This document shows, one piece after another, positions 40,304 to 48,961 of a DNA stretch of 64,000 nt (positions within the stretch are counted from its first letter, which is position 1; each line of letters starts with the position of its first letter). A program made the translations under genes and the position numbers. Where the stretch lies: assembly GCF_001078055.1 (NCBI RefSeq), contig NZ_CP010777.1, positions 4,493,001-4,557,000 of the forward strand, written 5' to 3'. Under the pieces are notes generated by a model. It was not told where the DNA came from, searched no databases, and saw only the letters and a list, made by a program, of their open reading frames with translations. Source of the DNA: Rufibacter radiotolerans (GTDB lineage Bacteria; Bacteroidota; Bacteroidia; Cytophagales; Hymenobacteraceae).

Positions 40304-41269
40304 CTAAAAGTAACGCGGTGTTAACATGCGGCCATATTTCTTTTTAGTGAAATTGTAGCCAAGCGAGAGTTCATGGCTGGAGTATTGGCGCAGTTGGTTC
40401 AAAGAGAAATCATAGGAGTAGCCCACCCGCATGAGCGGATTGGGGTGTAGCTCCAAGAGCACTGCCAGTGCATTGCCCAGGCGGGTGGCATTGCTGTTTG
40501 CCGTGTTATTGAAGATGTTGAGCGTGGTCCGGAAAGAGGTGCCCAGCCAGATCTGCTCATTATAAAGCAGAAAGGCGTTCAGGTCTAAGGCGGCCGGGCC
40601 GTTGAAATCTTCCTTCAATAAAAGGCTGGGCCTGAACTTGGTCTTGTGCGCCACATCAAATACCCCACCCGAAGTCAGGAATACGTGGGGCTCCGGGTCT
40701 GTAGGTAACCCTTCCTTAAAGAAAACAATGTTCCCCACGGATAGGCCCGAGTAGAATTTGTTGCTATACAGGAAAGCCCCAAACTTGGCGTTTGGTTTGA
40801 TCGCCCGTTCCACTCCCATAGGGATAGCCATGTCATCGCGCTCGTCTGGGTTAAGCTTGGTACCGTCTAATGTCTGCTGGGTAACGCCCAGGGCAATGCC
40901 CAGCGCCAGCCGCGTGGTAGGGTCCAGCGAGATCCTCACCGCAGAGTTCAAAGACATCTCAGTGAAGCGCTGGGCGCCCAGCCGGTCATTGGTGATGATG
41001 ACGCCACCCCCCAGTTTCTTGTTCAGGTTACCGTCCAGGCTCAGGGTCTGGCTGAGCGGCGCCCCGTCAAAACCGGTCCATTGGCTGCGGTGAGAGGCGC
41101 TTACGCTGGTGAAATCACGGCTGCCGGCGTAGGCTGGGTTAAGCAGCAGGCCGTTGAACATATACTGCGTGAACTGCGGGTCTTGCTGGGCAAAACTCAC
41201 CAGAGGCACCCAAAGGCAGGAAGCCAGCACCAGGGCAGATACGATTGCTTTTTTCATTCTCCTCATCAT
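40304..41269 (-). CDS. PorP/SprF family T9SS outer membrane protein
   Basis: 321 residues. Signal peptide (MKKAIVSALVLASCLWVPLV; start may be this Met or one of two further upstream). Family hallmark QQDPQFTQYMFNGLLLNPAY after the signal, SASHRSQWTGFDGAP, and the end YSSHELSLGYNFTKKK. PorP/SprF proteins are barrels that hold type B-sorted cargo at the surface. The gene begins 2 nt after the adhesin stop, so adhesin and anchor are co-expressed. Confidence 0.93.
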   Translation of the reverse strand: MMRRMKKAIVSALVLASCLWVPLVSFAQQDPQFTQYMFNGLLLNPAYAGSRDFTSVSASHRSQWTGFDGAPLSQTLSLDGNLNKKLGGGVIITNDRLGAQRFTEMSLNSAVRISLDPTTRLALGIALGVTQQTLDGTKLNPDERDDMAIPMGVERAIKPNAKFGAFLYSNKFYSGLSVGNIVFFKEGLPTDPEPHVFLTSGGVFDVAHKTKFRPSLLLKEDFNGPAALDLNAFLLYNEQIWLGTSFRTTLNIFNNTANSNATRLGNALAVLLELHPNPLMRVGYSYDFSLNQLRQYSSHELSLGYNFTKKKYGRMLTPRYF

Positions 41270-41271
41270 CT

Positions 41272-44200
41272 CTAGCGCATCAGGGTTACATAGCCTTTGT
41301 GAACAACTTCTTGGTTATCGCAGAGGCGCACTTTCAAGACATAAAAATAAGTGCCTTCGGCTAAGCCGCCGCCATCCCAGTTGTTGCGGTACTTTTTCAT
41401 GCGGTATACTTCACTACCCCAGCGGTTAAGAATCACCAGTTCATTCTCCGGGAATTCCAACAGGTTTCTAACCACCCAAAGGTCATTCTTTCCGTCATTG
41501 TTGGGCGAAAAGACATTGGGCAGGTTTAGCTCAGGAGCTAGGTACTTGGGGTTGATATCCTGCGTGGCCGAGCTTACCGAGCACGTGGCATTATTGGCGG
41601 TCACGGAGATTTTGGCGGAAGTCAGGCTGGCGTTGGCAGGCCCGGTTACCGTCACTTTATTGGTGCCCTGGCCCGAGGCGATGGCCCAACCCGTCTCATT
41701 GGTGAGAATGCTCCACGTGAAGGTAACGCCAGGGTTGGCCGGTACAGAGAACTGGTTACCCAAACAGGCCGAGCTCTCATCTGTGATAAAGAGGCTGGTA
41801 GTCAAGGGCGGTGAAACCGTTACCATGAGGTAAGAAGCCTCACTGGTGCTGCACCCGTTCAGGGTTTTCACGCTGACCGTGCCGGTGCCTTCAGGAGCCG
41901 TTACGGTAATGCTGGTAGTACCCTGACCCCGAATAAGCTTCCAGCCGGCAGGCAGGCTCCACTCATAAGAAGAGGCTCCGGTCACCGCGGCAACGCTGTA
42001 CACCAGTTCATTGTTGGAGGCACACAGAGCGGTAGGGCCGGTAATAACGCCAGGTCTAGCCACCTCACCGGTACTGGCAGAAACCGCCAGGGTTTTCGCT
42101 GAACTGATGCCGCAGCTGTTCTGGGCCTTCACGGTAATCTGCCCCCCGGATGTGCTTGGGATAACAGTAATAGTGCTGGAATTCTGCCCGTTTACTAAAG
42201 TCCAGCCGGCAGGTACGGTCCATAGATATTGGTCTGTGGCAGAGGCGCCGCTGAGGCTATAGGTCACCGTGCCCGCATTCGCGCAGACAAAAGGAGTTCC
42301 TGTGATCTCTCCGCTAAGAACCGGCACTCCGGTACTTGGAACCATGGCCACGGTCTGGGCCTGGCTCTGCCCGCAGGCATTCTTCGCCACCACGCTTACT
42401 TGCCCGGCGGTGTTGCCGGCAGTTAAGGTAAGGGTGGTGGTGCCCTGGCCTCTTTCCAGTTTCCAGTCTGCCGGGTAGCTCCATTCATAAGAAGTAGCGC
42501 CATTCACCTCGGCAATGCTGAACACCAGGCCTTTCTCTCCGGAGCATGGGGTCAAAGAAGAACTATTTACCTGTATAGGGCTAGGTTTGCCTAAGGCGTT
42601 GGTAAGCACCCCAACGTCTAATTTACTGGCGGCAGAAGTAAGGTCACATCCGTTTTTCCCTACCACACTAATTGTTCCATTAGTGGTTCCGGCCAGGGCC
42701 GTGATCACGTTGGTGCCTTGTCCTGTTTCCAGCACCCAGCCTTGCGGCAAGGTCCAGGTATAGGTGGTTACCCCGGCCACCTCTGCTACCTGGTAGGTGA
42801 CCCTGGTGGTTGTACAGGCAGCCGTCTGGCCCGTAATGGCCCCCAATACCGGCGGTACATTCGGAGATACACTTACCTGTTGCGTGGAAGCGGTACTGGT
42901 GCTGCAGACGTTTCTGGCGACTACACTCACCTGGCCGGCATTGGCTCCGGCGGCTACCGTAATGGAAGTGCCGCCTTGACCGGAGGTAATGAACCAACCG
43001 GCAGGTACTTTCCACTCATAGGTTAAGGCCCCCGTTACCGGAAGGATGGAATAGGTGATCTGGTTTTGTTTTTCGCATACGCCGATGGTTCCTGAAATGG
43101 CGCCTGGGGCTGCCAGGTTTTCCGGGGCCACGTTCACGGCTAAGATTCTTTTGTCTCCGGCGCCACAGCTGTACTGGGTGCTAACCGAAATCTCGCCAGA
43201 GCCAGTCCCGGTTTTTACCTGTAACTCATGGGTGCCCTGCCCGGAAAGGATAGTCCAGCCCGCTGGTACCTGCCATTGATAGTTGGTGGCACCGGTGGTA
43301 GCTACTACGGAATACGTCTGCACGGCAGAAGCGCAAAGGGCATTTACTCCCTGGATAGGATCAGTGGCCGGAACCAGGGAAGCAGGCGCCACCGTCAATA
43401 CTTTGGCCGGGCTGGTGCCACAGCTGTTGGTGGCCTGCACCGAAACATTGCCTGCGGCATTGCCTGCTTTCACAATAACCGTACCCGTGCCCTGACCCGA
43501 CACGAATTCCCAGCCGGTAGGCAAGGCCCAAGTGTAGGTAACTCCCGCTACCGGGTTCTTGATGCTATAGGTTTGCTGCGTACCGCCGCCGCAAGGCATG
43601 GTTTCGCCCAGAATCTCTGCTGGCGTAACCGCCGCTACCTGTGGCGTAACGCTTAGCTGTACCAGCGCACTGGCTCCGCAGGCATTGGCCGCCGCCACCG
43701 TGATGGCCCCGGCGCCGGAACCTGCTTTTACCTGAATGTTTTGGGTGCCCTGACCGCCGGTGATTTCCCAGCCAGCAGGAACTGTCCACGTATATTGCGT
43801 GGCCCCGGTTACCGCATCTACAGAATAAGAAAGAGGCGTACTTGTTACGCAAGGCGCGGTCTCTCCTTTGATGGCCGTTGGCGTGGCAGATAATGGTTGG
43901 GAAAGGGTGATGTTTGTGGAGTCAGCGGTAGTGTTGCAGTAATTAAAAGCGGTTACTTTAAGCATGCCGCCCGTGGTACCTGTCTGCACGCTAAGGGTGC
44001 GGGTACCCTGCCCCGAGAGAATAGTCCAGCCGGAAGGCACGGTCCAGGTGTATCCTTTGGCTCCCTCGGCTTCTGGCACAGAGAACGTTCGGGCGGCCGT
44101 AGACACGCAGAGGGCTTTCTCCCCTGCAATAGGACCTACCTTGGCCGGAGCCGATTCAGACATGTTTACCTGTAACGCTGATGCCGCACTGGTACCGCAG

Positions 44201-47200
44201 ACATTGGAGGCGGTTACCTCTACATTAGCGGTTCGGTCACCTATTCTCACTACCAGAGTGCTGGTTCCCTGCCCGCGCACAATGGTCCAGGTGGCAGGAA
44301 CGGTCCAGGTGTAATTGGTGGCGCCCGTAACTTCAGCCACGGAATAAGTTGCCTCGCCTGCATTGGCACACACATCGGCGGGGCCGGTGATCTTGCCAGG
44401 CATGGCCGGAGTGGCCGAAGAAACTTCCACTGCCAGCGTGCGCGAGGTGCTTTGACCACAGCCGTTGCCGGCTTTTACCTGCACCGTGCCGCCAGCGGTA
44501 CCGGCCCGTACTTTAATTTCACTGGTTCCTTGTCCGCTAAGGATCACCCAACCGGCAGGAACGGTCCAGGTAAGGGAAGAAGCCGTGGCGGGGGCGGTAA
44601 TGCTATAGGTGAGTTGGGTGGCACTGGCGCAGACAGCGGTTTCGCCCTGAATAGACGCCGTTAACGAAGGAGACCCGGTAGTAGGAGTTACCGCCAGGCT
44701 GGTAGCAGCGCTCTGGCCGCAGCCATTACCGGCAATGACCTGTACCTGACCCGCGTTGCTTCCTACTTTCACTACCACAATGGCGGTGCCTTGCCCAGAC
44801 AGAATGCTCCAGCCGGTGGGCACGGTCCAGTTGTAGGTATAGCCGGGTAAAGGGTTGCTGGCGGTATAGGTTTGCTGGCCGTTAATACAAGGAATGGTTT
44901 CCCCTGAAATAGCAGCCGGGGCGGCAGGCGCAGTGGTAGCAGGAGTCACCTGAAGCAAGGCGGCAGGACTGCTTCCGCAGCCATTGGTAGCCGTTACCGA
45001 AAGGTTACCGGCCGCAGTACCGGCTTTCACCAGAATAGCTTCCGTGCCTTGGCCTGACACAATGGTCCACCCGGCAGGAGCCGTCCAGGTATAGCCGGTG
45101 GCGCCTGAAACCGGCACTACCGAGTAGCGCACATTTTCCTGGTCTACGCAGGGAGCCTGAATGCCGGAAATGATGCTCGGCTTGGCCGGAATCTGGGTAC
45201 TGACAGAGACGTTCAACTCAGAAGCGGCGCCGGTGCCGCAGGCGTTAGAGGCAATCAACTGTACCTTTCCGCTGGTGCCGGCCTTGACCGTGATTCTGCG
45301 CGTTCCCTGCCCCGACACGATTTGCCAGTCAGAAGGCACCCTCCAGGTAAAAGTAGAGGCATTGGTCACGTCTTCTACAGAATAGGTCTGGTCTGGAGTA
45401 GTGGCACAGAGTAAAGCGTTACCTACAATAGGGCCTACTGTTGGTACCTCTGAAAAAATAGAGACGGGGTAAGAAATAGTGGAACTGGTGCCGCAGTTGT
45501 TCTGGGCCTTCACAGTAAACTGACCGCCCACGGTGCCGGCTTGTACTGCCAGGTTAGCAGTGCCCTGGCCGCTTACAATGGTCCAGCCGGCTGGTACGGT
45601 CCAGGCGTAGCTAGTGGCATTGGTAACCGCCGCTACCTGGTAGGTAAGGCCTGGGGCATTGGCGCAGACCTGGCCCGGGCCGGTGATTTGGGTAGGCGCC
45701 TGCGGGGCCGGAGGCGCTATGGTTACCTGTACTTCGCTGCTGGCGCTTTTGCTGCAACCATTGGTGGCAGTTACTTTCACTTTTCCGCCGGTGGCGCCGG
45801 TATTCACGGTGACGGAGGGCGTACCCTGTCCGGAGACAATGGCCCAACCTGCCGGTAACTCCCAGGCATAGGAAACGGCGCCTTCTACGGGGTTAATGGA
45901 ATAGGTGATGTTTTCCTGGCTCGCACAGATTTCCTTAGGCCCGGTAATGCTGGAAGGCATGGGTGGGGGCGAAGAAACGGTGGTGACGGTAAAAGTGGTT
46001 TCAGGGCCATCGCCGCAGGCATTCACGGGCCGCACGGTAATGGTGCCGGTGGCCTCTGCTTCACCAGTGGTTACGGTAATGGTATTGGTGTCTGAACCTG
46101 AAGTGATTGCCCAGCCTTGCGGAAGCGTCCAGGAATATTTGCGGGCCCCGGAGACCGAAGGTACCTGATAAACGTTACCCGGAGTGTTAATACACAAGGT
46201 GGTGGGGCCACTTATGTCATTAGACTTTGAGGGGGTGGCGCAGATAGATAACTCAGAGGTGTTGTTTTTGATGTTGGGGTCTGTGCCGTCACCGGTTACG
46301 GTAGCCACGGTGGTAGAGAACTCCGTTTTGACAATGGTAGCCTTTACTACCATGGTGGCGGAACCGTTCTTGGCGAACCTGTCCAGGATCCACTCCCTTC
46401 TTATGGGGTCAAACGCAGTTCCTTCAGTGGTAGTGGAGCTAAGGTATTGGATTCCGGATGGCATCTCAAAGTTGACCACCACGTTGGTGTCTCTGTCGGG
46501 GCCGTTATTGGTGAGGGTGATGGTATAGGTTACTTCCAGGCCTACTCGGTAGGGGCCGCTGCTCACCACATGCTTTATCTCCAGGTCGGCTATGTTTTCT
46601 GAGCCAAGCGGGGTGACGGTGGTATTGGAGACGGTGACGCTGCCGGTCTGGCTGAACAGTTTGCCTTCCACGGTAGTGCCGCTGGCGGCCTCAATGGAGT
46701 TTTGGGAAACGACAGAACCTTTGAACGCGCTCTTAGCGCCCAGGGCGGTTTTTCCTTTTACCAGCCAGAACACATTCTTGGCCCGTACGCCCTGACGTAA
46801 CTCAATGGCCACCGCCGGGTCTATGGTAAGGTCTCCCTCCACCTGGAACACAAACGCCCCGTAAGGCTGCTTGCCGCCCAGCAACTCCAGAGACTGCTGT
46901 AAATGAAGGTTGCCGTTTATCCGGTACACGCCCGGTAACAGCTTTCCGCCGGATAGGCTGGCCCCCGGTAGGGTGCCCATAGGCTGCAGGCGCTGCAGTT
47001 CTGCATACAGGCTGCGTACCTCTGTCAAGGCCTTGGCCTGGTGCGCCGAAGTGGTAGGCACACCCTGGCCGGTTTTGCTGTTGCCGTTGGCGGTAATGCC
47101 TTTGGCACCCACCACAGAAAGTTGGTGCAAGGCCTTATATGCCCCTACCTGTGCATACCCCCCAAAACCTAACAGAAAGAAAAGAAAGAAAAACAGTAAC

Positions 47201-47211
47201 CGTATTTTCAT
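41272..47211 (-). CDS. Giant T9SS type B adhesin with DUF3494 domain
   Basis: 1979 residues from MKIRLLFFFLFFLLGFGGYA (signal cleaved near YAQ). An ice-binding-like DUF3494 domain at about 50-203 (LSGGKLLPGVYRINGNLHLQ, GAFVFQVEGDLTI, NVFWLVKGKTALGAKSAFKG, TTVEGKLFSQTGSV). A DUF11-like domain follows at 205-320 (YTITLTNNGPDRDTNVVV). Then 17 canonical plus one degenerate PKD-like repeats of about 85 residues (330-1890), each with a core like YTWTVPAGWTIVSGQGT and a downstream NxCG. The C-terminus (LPNVFSPNNDGKNDLW, NRWGSEVYRMKKY, GTYFYVLKVRLCDN) is the type B sorting domain. A surface filament-like adhesin is inferred. First gene of a three-gene module. Confidence 0.93.
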   Translation of the reverse strand: MKIRLLFFFLFFLLGFGGYAQVGAYKALHQLSVVGAKGITANGNSKTGQGVPTTSAHQAKALTEVRSLYAELQRLQPMGTLPGASLSGGKLLPGVYRINGNLHLQQSLELLGGKQPYGAFVFQVEGDLTIDPAVAIELRQGVRAKNVFWLVKGKTALGAKSAFKGSVVSQNSIEAASGTTVEGKLFSQTGSVTVSNTTVTPLGSENIADLEIKHVVSSGPYRVGLEVTYTITLTNNGPDRDTNVVVNFEMPSGIQYLSSTTTEGTAFDPIRREWILDRFAKNGSATMVVKATIVKTEFSTTVATVTGDGTDPNIKNNTSELSICATPSKSNDISGPTTLCINTPGNVYQVPSVSGARKYSWTLPQGWAITSGSDTNTITVTTGEAEATGTITVRPVNACGDGPETTFTVTTVSSPPPMPSSITGPKEICASQENITYSINPVEGAVSYAWELPAGWAIVSGQGTPSVTVNTGATGGKVKVTATNGCSKSASSEVQVTIAPPAPQAPTQITGPGQVCANAPGLTYQVAAVTNATSYAWTVPAGWTIVSGQGTANLAVQAGTVGGQFTVKAQNNCGTSSTISYPVSIFSEVPTVGPIVGNALLCATTPDQTYSVEDVTNASTFTWRVPSDWQIVSGQGTRRITVKAGTSGKVQLIASNACGTGAASELNVSVSTQIPAKPSIISGIQAPCVDQENVRYSVVPVSGATGYTWTAPAGWTIVSGQGTEAILVKAGTAAGNLSVTATNGCGSSPAALLQVTPATTAPAAPAAISGETIPCINGQQTYTASNPLPGYTYNWTVPTGWSILSGQGTAIVVVKVGSNAGQVQVIAGNGCGQSAATSLAVTPTTGSPSLTASIQGETAVCASATQLTYSITAPATASSLTWTVPAGWVILSGQGTSEIKVRAGTAGGTVQVKAGNGCGQSTSRTLAVEVSSATPAMPGKITGPADVCANAGEATYSVAEVTGATNYTWTVPATWTIVRGQGTSTLVVRIGDRTANVEVTASNVCGTSAASALQVNMSESAPAKVGPIAGEKALCVSTAARTFSVPEAEGAKGYTWTVPSGWTILSGQGTRTLSVQTGTTGGMLKVTAFNYCNTTADSTNITLSQPLSATPTAIKGETAPCVTSTPLSYSVDAVTGATQYTWTVPAGWEITGGQGTQNIQVKAGSGAGAITVAAANACGASALVQLSVTPQVAAVTPAEILGETMPCGGGTQQTYSIKNPVAGVTYTWALPTGWEFVSGQGTGTVIVKAGNAAGNVSVQATNSCGTSPAKVLTVAPASLVPATDPIQGVNALCASAVQTYSVVATTGATNYQWQVPAGWTILSGQGTHELQVKTGTGSGEISVSTQYSCGAGDKRILAVNVAPENLAAPGAISGTIGVCEKQNQITYSILPVTGALTYEWKVPAGWFITSGQGGTSITVAAGANAGQVSVVARNVCSTSTASTQQVSVSPNVPPVLGAITGQTAACTTTRVTYQVAEVAGVTTYTWTLPQGWVLETGQGTNVITALAGTTNGTISVVGKNGCDLTSAASKLDVGVLTNALGKPSPIQVNSSSLTPCSGEKGLVFSIAEVNGATSYEWSYPADWKLERGQGTTTLTLTAGNTAGQVSVVAKNACGQSQAQTVAMVPSTGVPVLSGEITGTPFVCANAGTVTYSLSGASATDQYLWTVPAGWTLVNGQNSSTITVIPSTSGGQITVKAQNSCGISSAKTLAVSASTGEVARPGVITGPTALCASNNELVYSVAAVTGASSYEWSLPAGWKLIRGQGTTSITVTAPEGTGTVSVKTLNGCSTSEASYLMVTVSPPLTTSLFITDESSACLGNQFSVPANPGVTFTWSILTNETGWAIASGQGTNKVTVTGPANASLTSAKISVTANNATCSVSSATQDINPKYLAPELNLPNVFSPNNDGKNDLWVVRNLLEFPENELVILNRWGSEVYRMKKYRNNWDGGGLAEGTYFYVLKVRLCDNQEVVHKGYVTLMR

Positions 47212-47649
47212 ACACACTCCTCCATTATAAACCTGCTTTATGGAGTCTAAATCCAATAAGCTTAGTTATATTAAATTTGATATTTGATTTATACATATAA
47301 TTATAAAAATCTTTGCTTGGGGGGTTCTTTTGAATGTTAAATACTAAAATTCGTTGATTAAAAGAAGCGGCAATGATGGTTATAATTGGATCTGTAAATT
47401 GCTTAAGTGCAAATTTAGCTAATCCCACAAATTTATAAAGATAAAACGGAATCCCACAGGAAAATTTATATATGTTATTTTTAATATTTTGAGGAACCAA
47501 GGCCCGTTCACCTGGTTAAGAGTGAGTGCTTTAGGTTATTTCTAGCAGGCTTTTATAAAGCGGTTTTCAACTTGCCAGAAGGCATGGGCGGTTTTGCACA
47601 GGAAAGGAGAAGGTAGCTCTGGTTATGGACTATGGCCAGAAGGAAAGTT

Positions 47650-47685
47650 CCTTTGGCCCTGTTTTGGCCAAAACGGCTTATAAAC
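47650..47685. repeat. 36-bp palindromic element, degenerate
   Basis: The middle GGCCCTGTTTTGGCCAAAAC keeps the core, while the ends are eroded. About 160 nt from the well-preserved copy at 47841. Confidence 0.5.
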
Positions 47686-47840
47686 GTAAATGCCCGCCGG
47701 ACAGGCCCCGGCCAAGGGCATTGCTTTTGAAGGGAAGGAGGGTTGCCGGCGCTTTGCCTTTAACAGGAGTGGTGACAAGCTTACACTGCCCCTTTAATTC
47801 GGTATCCGGTTGGCGCAGTCATGGAAAGCTACAAAAAGCG

Positions 47841-47890
47841 GAAAGTCGTTTTGGGCCTGTTTTTCTGAAAACAGGCCCAAAACGACTTTC
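47841..47890. repeat. 36-bp palindromic element, copy 13, best-preserved
   Basis: Core 47848-47883 matches the consensus. Outer stem GAAAGTC/GACTTTC gives 23 uninterrupted pairs with a 4-nt TCTG loop. Lies 38 nt beyond the second PorP/SprF stop (minus strand). Confidence 0.92.
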
Positions 47891-47928
47891 CCGTAAAACC
47901 AGGGTTTCTTGCTAGCCAGAGACAGGAA

Positions 47929-48957
47929 TTACCACACCCACTCCGGGCAATACACTTTGTTTTTATTGTTCACCTTAATGCCTAGCATCAGTTCATGGGA
48001 GCCGGCACTGGTCTCAAATTGGCTGGAGGTGGGCACGTCATAGGAATACCCGAAGTCCAGGATATGGCTCACGTTTACCCCCAACAGAAACACCATGGCG
48101 TCTTTATCACGGTATGAGACCCCCAGCCAGATGCGGTCATTGTACATGGTCTTTAAGTTCAGGTCAATAGAACCGGTTCCCGGATTGGATTTCTTGTAGA
48201 GCACAGATGGGACAAAGGTGAGGTCATTGACCTTGAAACGGTACCCGCCGGTCACAAAATAATGGGGCACTAGCCTCCCTGACAAGACATGGTCTACCGG
48301 GGCTTTGAAATCACTGCTGCTGTTGAGGAGCTGCGTTGCCGAAATGCCCAGGAAGGCATTGGCCGTGTAAAGCCAGGTGCCAATGTTGACATCTGCCTTG
48401 GTCATGTTGATGGTCTCCCCAGACAGGGAGGCGTCTGAGGGGTCAATGACCCGGGCCTGGCCCGTGTTGAAGCTGTTCCTGAGAACGCCCCCAGATATAC
48501 CAGAGGAAAGGTTTAACGTGCTGGTGAGCGGCAGGTGAAAGGCGTACATAAGGTTAACCGTACTGGTCCTCAACAGCCCGGCCTGGTCAAGCTGCACCAT
48601 GGCGCCTACTCCGTGGTGGGGTTTTACCCGGTGGAATTTGTTGTTTTTATTGACGTTGACCCCCTTTTTGGAGGTCCGTTGGCTAATCTTGCCGCGGCCC
48701 TGGGCATTACGGTCTATTTTGCCAATGGAGGCGTGCACGCTGGTGTAAAACGTGGAGGGCGACCCTTCCACCCCCACCCATTGCTTGCGGTAAGAAGACC
48801 TGATGTCCATGTAATTCTCTATGCCCGCCACCGCCGGGTTAATGACCAGGCTGTTGGTCATGTACTGACTGAACTGCGGCTTCTGCTGGCCGCTGGCCTG
48901 CAGGGAAATCCCCCAGAAAAAGAGCAGGGCAATGCTAGAAAAATATCTTCCGCTCAT
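47929..48957 (-). CDS. PorP/SprF family T9SS outer membrane protein, second copy
   Basis: 342 residues from MSGRYFSSIALLFFWGISLQ; the frame is open 22 codons upstream but overlaps the adhesin end. Signal cleaved near ASGQ. Hallmark QQKPQFSQYMTNSLVINPAV, then RSSYRKQWVGVEGSP and ETSAGSHELMLGIKVNNKNK. A Lys-rich insert (GKISQRTSKKGVNVNKNNK) near 95-115 distinguishes it from the copy at 40304. It starts 4 nt after the upstream adhesin stop. Confidence 0.92.
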   Translation of the reverse strand: MSGRYFSSIALLFFWGISLQASGQQKPQFSQYMTNSLVINPAVAGIENYMDIRSSYRKQWVGVEGSPSTFYTSVHASIGKIDRNAQGRGKISQRTSKKGVNVNKNNKFHRVKPHHGVGAMVQLDQAGLLRTSTVNLMYAFHLPLTSTLNLSSGISGGVLRNSFNTGQARVIDPSDASLSGETINMTKADVNIGTWLYTANAFLGISATQLLNSSSDFKAPVDHVLSGRLVPHYFVTGGYRFKVNDLTFVPSVLYKKSNPGTGSIDLNLKTMYNDRIWLGVSYRDKDAMVFLLGVNVSHILDFGYSYDVPTSSQFETSAGSHELMLGIKVNNKNKVYCPEWVW

Positions 48958-48961
48958 GGCC

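Larger units (their letters stand above)
47212..47928. other. Long intergenic region upstream of the giant adhesin
   Basis: About 240 bp of very AT-rich sequence (47220-47480), probably the adhesin promoter region, then GC-normal sequence with two palindromic elements. Open frames at 47225-47500 (minus) and 47625-47915 (plus) look non-coding; the second is largely translated palindromic element. Confidence 0.6.

Noticed and set aside
43228..43656. Plus-strand ORFs antisense to the giant adhesin
   Set aside because: Periodic antisense shadows of the 85-residue repeats, with no independent signals.
41500..46260. CRISPR-like or recent tandem DNA repeat
   Set aside because: Repeats are about 255 bp, diverged at DNA level and encode continuous PKD-like domains.
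47225..47500. 91-codon minus-strand ORF
   Set aside because: AT-rich, overlaps the adhesin start region, no signal or domain.
47625..47915. 96-codon plus-strand ORF
   Set aside because: Much of it is translation of two palindromic elements; no other protein-like content.
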